DNA from: Xiphydria camelus
Lineage: Eukaryota; Arthropoda; Insecta; Hymenoptera; Xiphydriidae
Reading direction: 5' to 3'
DNA length: 64,000 bases
Assembly (NCBI GenBank): GCA_963678675.1
Contig: OY783197.1
Coordinates: 27,525,470-27,589,469, forward strand
The position numbers and the translations under genes were made by a program. The notes beneath the pieces are model-generated. The model saw only the letters and a list, made by a program, of their open reading frames with translations, ran no database searches and was not told the origin of the DNA. This document shows, piece after piece, positions 23,903-42,700 of the stretch; position 1 is the first letter of the stretch, and every line of letters begins with the position of its first letter.

Positions 23903-24202
23903 ATGAAGCTTCTCTCTCTCGTTAGAATTCTACATCTTTCGGTGTACCTTGGATTACTTTTCTTCGGCTCGACGGACGCGGTAAGTTGCGACGCGCGAGT
24001 TTAATCATACATTTATTCAATATTATATTCATAACAGCAAGGACCAGCTGCCGTGGAGGGAGACTGTTCCGTTTATCGGGAGTGCGATTCCAGTGGATGC
24101 TGGATAAAGCAATGCGGATTAGGTACCGAATTTAATCCCGCTGTAAACACTTGTGATTTTCCTTTGAGGGATCGTCAGGGTTGCAATAACAGACAGGGGT
24201 AA
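23903..24202 (+). CDS. Secreted six-cysteine peptide, shortened chitin-binding-type-2-like
   Basis: Two exons (23903-23980 and 24038-24202) with a 57-base GT-AG intron in phase 0 give 80 residues. Exon 1 is a signal peptide (MKLLSLVRI... ending GSTDA). The mature part has six cysteines spaced C-x5-C-x4-C-x4-C-x12-C-x9-C. Its second half, GTEFNPAVNTCDFPLRDRQGC, matches the end of peritrophin-A (ChtBD2) domains, where FNP and CD-x-P are typical. The first canonical cysteine is missing and an extra one sits in GCWIKQC, so the disulfide pattern must differ. Likely secreted; chitin binding is inference. A TATA box lies upstream and AATAAA downstream, and both exons are too short for simple open-frame searches. 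I do not recognise a named orthologue. Confidence 0.8.
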
Positions 24203-24249
24203 TCGCTGATACATAGCGACGTGCGATATCTTCAGCGTTTCTATGTGTG

Positions 24250-24255
24250 AATAAA
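24250..24255 (+). terminator. Poly(A) signal of secreted peptide gene
   Basis: AATAAA 48 bases after the stop codon of the secreted peptide, followed by T-rich sequence. This gives a compact transcript of about 0.35 kb after splicing. Confidence 0.65.
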
Positions 24256-24440
24256 TATCTCCTTATCGTTATTATTACCTGTTCCAATTGATACCTTGCT
24301 TCGAATTAAGAGATTGTCGATCGATGATAAATTTTAAAGGGTTTGAATACGATCGATTTTACTCGTAATTCCTCCGATGTATGGTCGTGAAACTCACGGT
24401 GGACGCAAAAAAAAAATGATAAAAAGTAATCCAACCCGCA

Positions 24441-24522
24441 CAGTCGCGGTAGGACTCAAACTTACACTCCCAGAGGGAATTTGATTTCTAGTCAGACGCC
24501 TTAATCACTCGGCCATGGCTGC
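24441..24522 (-). pseudogene. Degenerate tRNA-Ser(AGA) copy
   Basis: The minus strand resembles the tRNA at 23321-23402 with the same anticodon loop CTAGAAA and variable arm, but it has decayed. The acceptor stem no longer pairs (GCAGCCA against an altered 3' side with extra bases around CGCGACTG), the anticodon stem has a mismatch (TCTGA/TCAAA), and the B box reads GTTTGAGTC instead of GTTCGAATC. It is therefore unlikely to be transcribed or charged well. Confidence 0.8.
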
Positions 24523-27500
24523 TTCGTAATAATTTTTTCTTCGAGGGGTACTTTAAAGGTAGGTACATATGACATATTGCTTCTATTTTGCTCATCGTTA
24601 ATTTTTTACCGTCTAAACAAATTGATAAATACAGCCTTCAATTATTGATCTTTCATCGCTTCGATAACTCCTCGAACGGTGGAAGAGGGACTCGCTTCGC
24701 GGTTGATCATGAACGGGTATTTTCCACTGCGTGCAGGTAGTCGGAAAAAGTTCGTGGTTAAAGATGGGTGGGGATATGGGGCTCACATTGTTATTTATTT
24801 ACGAAACTCACGATAATCGAGTAGAGAAGTTGGGAATTACGGATCGCAGCTTCTGCTTGAAATATTTTGCGACTTTTGAAAGCGCTTGGAGCGCTCGGAG
24901 GTCGTTGACCCGAAAGCATTATTTATTCGATCGACATTCCACGACTGGCATAATTTAAAGTGCCGAATGAGAATTTCTTTCTATTTTCTCGCACTTATAC
25001 TCACTCCAGAAAAAGTTGACGCAGTGGCATTGAAGGTTATCTCGCTTTAAACACGCGGAGGGAGGGTTAATTTTAATTCTCTTGTTATTGACCCCGGGAC
25101 GATAGGATTGCACAATGTGGAATATCTTATTTGAATTAAAATGATGATCACCTAAATTCGAAAGAAAGAATTCTCCGGTTTTAAGTTACTTTATGCTGCT
25201 ATCGTCAGAAATGGATTTTAAAATGTCATTCTTCCAATGTACAAAATCGAACGAAGGTCAGAGTTACATGAGGTTTATCGAAGAAATAATATTTTTATTA
25301 ATCGTAAGTGATTTACGCTACGACGATGGAATCTCCAACAAAACTGCAATTATAACAGTTTTAATAAATTTCATTAACAACCCCGAAAATACAACTTGAC
25401 CTTCATTCAACCAATGCAACTCGGCTGACAATGAATTTAAACTAACAATCAACACGTTCGCTTAGAAATGATTTACTTGGCAGATACACACGTATATAAA
25501 TATACATATATTCGTCACACGAGCTCTCTGACGCAAGCAGAGTGGGTCGTACGCTTTATTTGTGTTAAGTATTCCTAGCTATAAATATAACGGTTCACTG
25601 TAGTTTCCGATATCCATATACGACGCATTAAGATAATATTGTCCCACTACACTCCTCTAACGCAAATACCGAACGGAAGCCGATGCTCGGCAGATAAGAA
25701 CGAGGGTTTCGATAGTGGTATTGATTCATCTGTTAAAAAAAATTCCAAACGAAACGGCCCATGACTCGAGCACGTGTCCTACTTCGCACGGCAAATGACA
25801 CGTATTAGCAGCGTGCCGACTTATCAGCTACCATATGACCTGTGTGTAAAAATTGTAGAGAGATCTCGGTTTCTTTCTTTGATAAAATATAGAGCGTAGT
25901 ATTATTTATCTCGCACACTTGACAGACTAGCAAACACGAGACTCAATTTATATCGCTACTTGACTTAATAGGTGCCTGACCTTCTTTATAAATAGTTTCA
26001 CCGATGTTTCTTTGCGCTGTATATTCAAACGTTGAAATGTAAATGTGTTTTTCAATTTTATTTATAGACTTACAGTCGGTCGATATAAGAGATTTGTATT
26101 TATTTCGCTAATATTTTTGTAAAAGGGCTGAAACAACTTAACAATTTGGTCGAAATCTCTGCGTTGATATTTATTAAGTCTCTGGGTACATTAAATAAAC
26201 TGTGCAAAAAACGATATTCTTCGAATAAATGCTTTGTTTGTACGAGTGGACCACAATTAGTACACTCTTGGTAAAAATTCGGTCTAAATACGTATTCGGC
26301 GTGACTTGAACCTTAGCACAATTAGCGATATATTCCTCGTCCTTGCACGGCCTATTTGCAGCAGTGAAGTCGTGCATGACGAGATTTATTCTGATGTGTT
26401 TAAAAGTGCTCGTCCTGCACCTGCGTAGGTATCCGAGAACCAACGTACCGCTAACCAGAGTGATTATATTTGACTTTTGTGAGCGCAGCCAGGAAAGCGT
26501 GATCGAACCACCGCTGGATAGTGATAATCACGTTTCTATTATTATCGTCCGCGTGTAACATGACGCGTGCACTATTGCATTTCCTAGAAATTCCTACTTC
26601 AAGGTTCTCATTGTCTCTGAGCTCGAGATATGGAGATACATTGGATAATACCTTCTCATTTCGATAATCCGAAGAATTTTTTCATTCGAACGTTAGATTT
26701 GGGGGTTTCGACGTTCTTTAATGAATAAATCGATCTGCGTACCACAGAAAATAACAAACTGTTCGAATTTAATTACGATTCTATAACCTGCATTTTATTG
26801 TTGTTACATTGATGTACACTGTTAGAAATTTCTGTTTTGAATTCACAAATTGTGTTGGAAGCTTTTGACAAACACAAAAGTGCGGTAAAATTATTGACGA
26901 TTTGATGCGAAAATACAAACTCCATAAGGAATGTGTGGGAAAATCACGATGAATATTGTAGAATCACAATAATATATCGTAAAATCAAAATATGTATGTA
27001 TCGTAAATTCCCAATTGTTTTTGAATTTCACAATTACTTTTGTAAAATTATTTCACAAATTTGTGTCGGTAGCTTCGAACAGCTTCTAACAGCGAGGGCT
27101 TCGCATAAAACTGCAAATTGAATTTTAGCTGATGCGTTTGTCGCTGCACTATGCAGTTTCCAAAATGTAAACATTACAGATCATGTTTGCAGTAATCCGA
27201 CGCCGTCTGCTATGAATAAAGTCCCGAAGTAGTGCATTGTGAATGGAATATACGATTCCGGGGATACCGGAGAAGTTTTAGCTGCATTCAACGAACGAAC
27301 GTCTGTTTACCAAAAGTACTCGCAGATTTAATCAGCGTCGAATAAATATTTACGTTTTTTCTCTACTCGAATATAGAGAGATACGAATATAGAAGTATGC
27401 ATAATTCGGCGTGAGATACTAATTATTATCAGGGGCCTAACGATAACAGCGCCAGCCCCTGTACTGTGTAAAGGTCATAATGATGGGCGAAAATACCACA

Positions 27501-28781
27501 CACGCAACCAACGCATTCTCCCCTCTTCCCACAAACCAATATTTTCGTCGCTCCGCGTATCGTCTGGTAAATAGTGGAACGATGCGTAAGTAGACAAGAG
27601 TACCGTGATCTCAGAACGCTCGTACAGAAGTGTGCGTGAAAGGAAGAGTGGGAGGGTGTGGCCTCTATATTTGTCTTTTTCTCCTTCCCTCTCCTCCCTC
27701 TCTATCTATATCCCTTGTCCTCGTTATTATCGTAGTATTACACACGACGTAATAAGTGTACGAGCACATAGCATGTATAATACATACATATTTGCACGCA
27801 TCGACACACACATGTACGCCCGTACGAACGATACGCAGAAATGACATGCATAGGCGAGCCGATCTCGGCTGATCGATCACATGTGAAGCGAGCTTCTTTC
27901 ACGTGACGGCCCATAATCGCTTTCAGTGATACTCAATGCCCTCCTTTCACGAATGCTATTGATCGAGGGAATCTCGTTCGATCGCATACTCCGGCTCGCG
28001 TCTCACAGTAATGTCTTATTTACTGAATTTGTCGCGGTAAGATTTTGCGATGAGTTAATCTCCAAAATTAAGTATAACAGAATTTGAGAGTCTGACAATT
28101 GATTGAGTAAAAAGATCGATTGAAAAATGAACCGTCATCTGTTATATTATAATTTCTCGCGTAAAATAATATATCGCGTGAACCTTGGCACACGGTTATT
28201 TATCAATGGTTGCGTGACTGAAGGGGCAAGTAGATAAGTACGTTTTCGGTCCGCCATTCGCCTTTGTTTCGTCGAACTGTCGTAAAGATATGAAGGGTTT
28301 CTTTCAAAAACAACATTTGTCAAAAACGGCAATCCCTGTAGTATTGGTGATAATGCCTACTCTTTCGTTGTATCTAGCCGTGTAGTGGTGCATACTCTTT
28401 CGTTATGCATAATATAATGAAAGAGTAGGCATTATTACCAATACTACATGGATTGGCGTTTTTGACAAATGTTGTTTTTGAAAGAAACCCTTCATATATG
28501 CTAAGGTTCACCTTGTACATAATATACCCTTCGCGTTCCAATGTCCCCGAAGAACAGTTCGACCTCTGGCACAAACAAGCCTCGACGCCCGGCAACGGGA
28601 GGCTGGAGAGGCGCGATATCTCTCGTCGGGCAATTATTAGCTTCGATCGCGGGGACGCGTAACGGCGGGAGTTGTAGGAGGCGGAATGGGGGAGGGGGGC
28701 AGGGAGAGTTAGGCGATGAACGCGAAAGGGGGAATGCGCGCGCAACTCCCCGTTTTTTTCCCTCGTCTACTTACGGATCGC
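24523..28781. other. AT-rich intergenic region before the phospho-lyase gene
   Basis: No gene supported. Mostly AT-rich unique-looking sequence, with a fold-back repeat at 28289-28496 and CpG-richer DNA approaching the promoter at 28.78 kb. Short open frames show no domain and no splice-consistent continuation that I could follow. Confidence 0.6.
28289..28496. repeat. Long hairpin (fold-back) element
   Basis: The left arm from TATGAAGGGTTTCTTTCAAA is repeated almost perfectly in reverse complement ending TTTGAAAGAAACCCTTCATA, including the inner blocks ACAACATTTGTC and CCTACTCTTTCGTT. Arms are about 90 bases with a short centre. No coding capacity; MITE-like. Confidence 0.8.
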
Positions 28782-28795
28782 TATATATGACGTCA
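28782..28795 (+). promoter_or_regulatory. TATA box overlapping a perfect CRE (phospho-lyase promoter)
   Basis: TATATAT (28782-28788) runs directly into TGACGTCA (28788-28795), the full palindromic CREB/ATF site. A TCAG initiator-like motif lies at 28817-28820. Sequence from about 28815 to 28875 ends ACATCAG|GTACGC, a usable donor, which fits a non-coding first exon spliced to the acceptor at 29524 (TTTTTCGCAG). Assignment to the phospho-lyase gene is inferred from position. Confidence 0.5.
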
Positions 28796-28955
28796 CGTCG
28801 GAGCGAACCGCTGCACTCAGCTGACGACCGCATTCAGAAGTCGTGGAACCGTGACCTCCTACTTTCGCACATCAGGTACGCGCCGGGTACTCCTTCCGGT
28901 TCTGCTACTAAGGCACTTTCCTTATCGCTTTCTCGTTGTAATAAATAAAAATGCA

Positions 28956-28959
<4 letters not shown>

Positions 28960-29004
<45 letters not shown>
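28960..29004. repeat. (TC)n microsatellite
   Basis: Near-perfect TC dinucleotide run of about 45 bases within the proposed first intron of the phospho-lyase gene. Such pyrimidine runs can also act as GAGA-factor sites. Confidence 0.9.
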
Positions 29005-29008
<4 letters not shown>

Positions 29009-29564
29009 CCTATCGCACACGCGCTATCATTCGCTCGCAGGCCGCGCGCTTCAAATGTAACCGCGCTCGTATCACGCGTCCATTCATCTCAAATTCTTCG
29101 CGTAGGTCAGTTCGACGAGCCGACAAACAAATTGCGCTGTCGAACGAGCGCATACGCGCGTAATAATTATTCTCGATATGCACTCCATTACGGTTCGTTC
29201 CGCCATTAATTTATTAGCCCGGCTAAATGAATATCGGTTGGTCGTTGCGAGCCCGCCGCGCGTGCACGCGCTCTCGATGAAATTGCAGTTGCATGCGATA
29301 ACCACCCCCCTCCCCTCCCCCTCCCCACTCGAAAAAAAAGGAAAAATCAGAATCGGCGCAACGGATCGGCGCGGGCGTAATTAAAATGCATCACGCTCAC
29401 CCACGTAATTCGAATAACGCCAATTAACGCGACCTGTGACGGTTGATTACCGTTTTTTTTTGTTATACGATTATACCCACGGGACACGTTATACAGCGTC
29501 CTCTCCGGGCTCGATTTTTCGCAGATACAGCCCCAGCATCCGGCCGAGATCCACCGCCGTCGCC

Positions 29565-38216
<8,652 letters not shown>

Positions 38217-38519
38217 TCGTTAACGGACTGGGCGATATTTGTCCGATCGGAGAGAAAACGTATTCGACGCGCGTGTCAATTATTAGGTTCAACTATTTTT
38301 ACACTTTAACGACGGTACGGTAGGGTGGCGTGAAATATTTTTGTACAGATGAATTATGTGTGCGTTTTACCGAGTAGACGCGCTTTTATGATTTCGACGA
38401 ATTTGTAAATAAGTATTTGTAAATACCAACTTTTTTAACCTGGAGTTATTGGAGGGCTGACCATAGATTTATAATTATTTATAAGAGATTAATTATATAT
38501 ATATTTTTTAGTATATTAA

Positions 38520-38525
38520 AATAAA
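38520..38525 (+). terminator. Poly(A) signal of phospho-lyase gene
   Basis: AATAAA about 300 bases after the stop codon, in AT-rich sequence. It is the first perfect hexamer after the coding end. Confidence 0.55.
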
Positions 38526-39600
38526 AGAGAGTTTCCCTTTTCTTGCTGTGTTTTTCTTTAATGTGTAAGAAGAAAGAGAAATGATTTATTTAATGAGTAA
38601 TCCAAGAAATAATCAAGGAATCGAAGGTTTTTAACGATGTGGATTTTTAAAGCACCATCCTTGCAATATTGGAACAAAACGAGCGAATCTCTACTCCCTT
38701 TGTCAACCCTCTGATGCAAATGCGAGGAAATATTTAACTACGGAATTTTCTCAAGTTTATATGGCCATATCTATAAAGAAGTAAAGAATCAAACTTCCAC
38801 TATTAGTCGCATTTCTCGTTGCTTTAATTATATATATGCCGTTTAAATCAGATACAAATTTTAATTACAAAGTTCTCTAAAGTTTGCGGAATAATGATCG
38901 TATATCCACAACAGCAAATTAATACGCTTAATTAATTTATGGAAATTACATTCCCGATGTCATTCACGAATGATCAGATAAGCAGGAGCAAATTAATTTA
39001 CTTTTCGGGCGATGGGAAAGTTCTCGAGTATCCTTCTAATCCATTGTGAAGGAAATGTAGCCTGTAATTTTGTTATCAATCCTCTAAACGTGATACGTAG
39101 ACATACCACGAACGTAAGCTGGTATTTTAATATAATTATACATCTACCGCGGAGCAAATGAAAAGTGAATTCGGTATTACACATACCTTGTTGTATGCTA
39201 GTCGTTTTCTGTAACTTTCATTAAATTACTCGGAGAACCGTTTTGTAGGTAACCGCACTGATAACACTGAAAACACTTCTAAAATTGAAAACTAAGAACT
39301 ATAAGAAAGAAGCACACTTGGAAACTATTCTGGTATCAAAAGCAGAATATGGTACGATCAGGAGTAATCAAAAATCGAACGGAAATGACGTTGGAAAGCG
39401 TAAGATCGGCAGAAAGCATCAAGACTGAAAGAAATCGCACGAGGCGGACTACGCGAAAAAGAATCGAGAGCGGAAATGAAATTGTGGAATCTTACTGTTG
39501 TCAACTAATTCAACTCCTATCGCCGGCAAAGAAAAGGAAAGGGTGATAGATCATGAAAAATTAGCGACACGTGTATAATATAGATATTACAAAGTTGCAA
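38526..39600. other. Intergenic region between phospho-lyase and vitellogenin
   Basis: About 1.1 kb of AT-rich DNA without a supported gene; it would hold the distal vitellogenin regulatory sequence. The short open frame at 39349-39546 has no recognisable domain. Confidence 0.65.
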
Positions 39601-39609
39601 AGCCGACCG

Positions 39610-39654
39610 GATAAGAGAAGCAGGCAAGAACGAACGATCAGAGATCATGGGTCA
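39610..39654 (+). promoter_or_regulatory. Candidate GATA site and nuclear-receptor DR1 upstream of vitellogenin
   Basis: GATAAG (39610-39615) and two direct half-sites AGATCA and GGGTCA spaced by one base (39642-39654) sit just before the TATA box at 39677. GATA factors and nuclear receptors (EcR/USP, HNF4 type) control insect vitellogenin genes, so the arrangement is plausible. Short motifs like these also occur by chance. Confidence 0.35.
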
Positions 39655-39676
39655 CGCTGAGACAGCACCGCGGTGG

Positions 39677-39682
39677 TATAAA
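39677..39682 (+). promoter_or_regulatory. TATA box of vitellogenin
   Basis: TATAAA 58 bases before the start codon, giving a transcription start near 39707 and a 5'UTR of roughly 28 bases. Short leaders with a TATA box are usual for insect vitellogenin genes. Confidence 0.7.
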
Positions 39683-39734
39683 TGCTTTACCAAAGTTAGA
39701 GCTCTTCACTTCACGGTGGGATACTTTCAACACC

Positions 39735-42700
39735 ATGTGGTCTCCACTGGTACTCGTGCTCCTTGGTATGTCAAACCTGCATCTCTATTTATTTATTTAT
39801 TTTTTCAACTGAGAAAGACAATCGGGAATTCAGTTTTGATTAAGTGAGGAAAATGGCTAATTACTCGCCTACATTCTGTATCGATCTCATGAAATTCTTA
39901 GTTCTAAATTACTCGAGATCAAAATTGTGTATCTACATAAATAGACAAATTAAAGGATAATTGTTCTTCAACACAGTCGGAGCGGCGGTTGCCGATCAAC
40001 AGCACTATGGATGGAAAAGTGGAAGCGAATATCACTACCAGGTCGAGGGCCGTACCCTCGCGGCCCTTCACCAGGTCGCCGACCAGTACACCGGAATTCT
40101 CATGAAGGCCAAACTCATTCTTCAGCCCAACTCCGACAGTTCGCTACGAGGGAAGATCTCGAAGGCCGAGTACGCGCAGATACACACTCAGCTTCCGGAC
40201 GGATTCGACAGCGACATTCCCGAGAGGAAGCTGAGCTTCCAGCAGTTCCCGATATCCAGCAAATCCTTCGAGCTGAAGATGAAGAACGGCGTCGTTCAGG
40301 ATATGCTCGTTGACAAGAAAGCGCCCACCTGGGAGGTCAACGTGCTGAAGAGTATCGCCAGTCAGCTCCAAGTCGACACCCAGGGTCAGAATCTGATAAA
40401 ATCCAGGTACAACCAGGAGCCCGAAGGTGACGCGCCGAACGCGGTATTCAAGACCATGGAAGACTCGGTCAGCGGGGAGTGCGAGGTCCTCTACGACATC
40501 TCCCCCATGCCCGACTACGTTCTCCAGAGCAAACCGGAACTCGCCCCGCTGCCGCACTTGCGCGGAGATGGACAGATCATCGACATCGTCAAGACGAAGA
40601 ACTTCAGCAACTGCGAGCAACGCATGTGCTACCACTTCGGTTTCACCGGAACGACTGACTGGGAACCCGGCGCGAACGACAATGGAAAGTTCCTCGCTGT
40701 AAGTAAGCTCGACGTAAATTTCATTTTATTGTTCATTTGGAGATCTATTGTGCGTTTTTTTCATCGATAGAGGTCCTCGATTAGTCGAGTCATCATTGCC
40801 GGAAGTTTGAATCGTTACACCATTCAGTCGTCCGTGACCACGAACAAAGTCATCGTCAGTCCTACTTTCTACGAAACTCAAAGCGGTATGGTAGTGAGCC
40901 AGATGAATCTGACGCTCGAGGATGTGAAATCGGCCAGCGACAGCATTCCCTCGCCCTCCGACATTGGGTCCACCGGAAAATTGGTGTACAGTTTCAACAG
41001 TCCTTTCTCCGGAAACGAGCACAGGCGCCCCAATCTCAACAGTGGCGAGGAAAACTCCAGCTCTAGCTCTAGCTCTAGCTCCAGTTCCAGTTCCAGCTCC
41101 AGTTCCAGTTCCAGCTCCAGTTCAAGCAGCGCTAGCGACGAGAAACAAGGTTTCGGTGGCGGAAGGAGACGTCATCGTCGTTCCCCTAATTCGGCGAGGC
41201 ATGGCAAAAGACACGACGACTCCAGCTCCGGTGACGACTCCAGTTCCAGCTCCGATTCAAGCAGCAGCTACAGCAGCAGCGAGGAGGAGTACATGCAACC
41301 CAAACCCAAGTTGAACGATGCACCCGAAATTCCAATGCTGCCCTTCTTCGTCGGCTACAAGGGAAGTGCCATCCAACACTCCAGTCAGATCAATCCGACT
41401 GAAGCCGCGAAGAAACTCGCCGTTCAAATTGGAGGCGAAATCCAGAAACCCAGCTCCATACCGGAGGAGGAGTCCCTCGAGAAGTACAGCATTCTGGCTA
41501 GCTTCATTCGCACCATGAACTCAAGGCAGATCGCCGAAGTGCAGCAAGAATTGTACCAGTCCGACTCGAAGACCGACTCTAACAGCAAATCCCAGAGCGT
41601 TCGTCGCAACGCTTGGGCTGCTTTCCGCGATGCCGTTGCTCAAGCTGGAACTGGACCCGCGTTGGTGTCCGTCAAGCAGTGGATCGAGAACAAGAAGATA
41701 AAGGGCTACGAAGCTGCTCATGTCGTCAATAGTCTGGCCAAGAATACGCGTATGCCCACACCGGAGTACATGGACGAATTCTTCGTAAGTTATGATCTTA
41801 AGCGCTATCAATTGCACTGTCTACATTGTTTATGAAACATCTAATGAATTTTCTCATTCGTACAGAGCATGGCCACGGCATCCGGAGTAGAGAAGCAGGA
41901 CTGCCTGAACTCCACCGCCATCCTCGTATTTGCCAGTCTCGTCCGCGAATCTCAAGTTAGCAACGCATCGGCGCACAATCGCTACCCCGTTCATAGTTTC
42001 GGCCGTCTCTCCCCCAAGGGTTACAAAGCGGTGACCGGCAAATATATCCCCTACATGGCTCAGCAACTGAAACGTGCCGTTCAGAATGCCGATAGCCCCA
42101 AGATTCAAACCTACATCCGCGCTCTGGGAAATACCGGTCACCCCAAGATTTTGGAGGCATTCGAGCCCTTCCTTGAAGGTCAACAAGACGCCTCTACCTT
42201 CCAACGACTCATGATGGTCGCCAGTATGGACAATTTGGCCAATCTCTATCCCAAACTCGCTAGATCCGTGCTGTACAAGATTTACCAGAACACCGGCGAT
42301 GCCCACGAAGTACGTTGCGCCGCTGTGTTCCAACTGATGAAGACCAACCCTCCCGCGAGCATGCTCCAGAGGATGGCTGAATTCACTAACTACGACGCCA
42401 GTGATCAAGTTAACGCTGCGGTTAAGTCTGCCATCGAGAGTGCCGCCGAACTGGAAACTTACGATCAGCGCGAACTGGCTCACAACGCTCAGGCAGCCAA
42501 GAATTTGTTGAACAGCGACGATTTCGGCCTCCAGTACTCAAAGAGCTACCTGAGGGATTACGCTGTTCAGGAGATGAACCTTGCCTACAAAATGTCGGCC
42601 GGCTACATTGGCAGCGATGACAGCATCGTCCCACAGGCGGCGTACGTCAATCTCAAGCGCAAAATCGGAGAGTTCAACGCATCACCTGTCGAGGTCCGTG

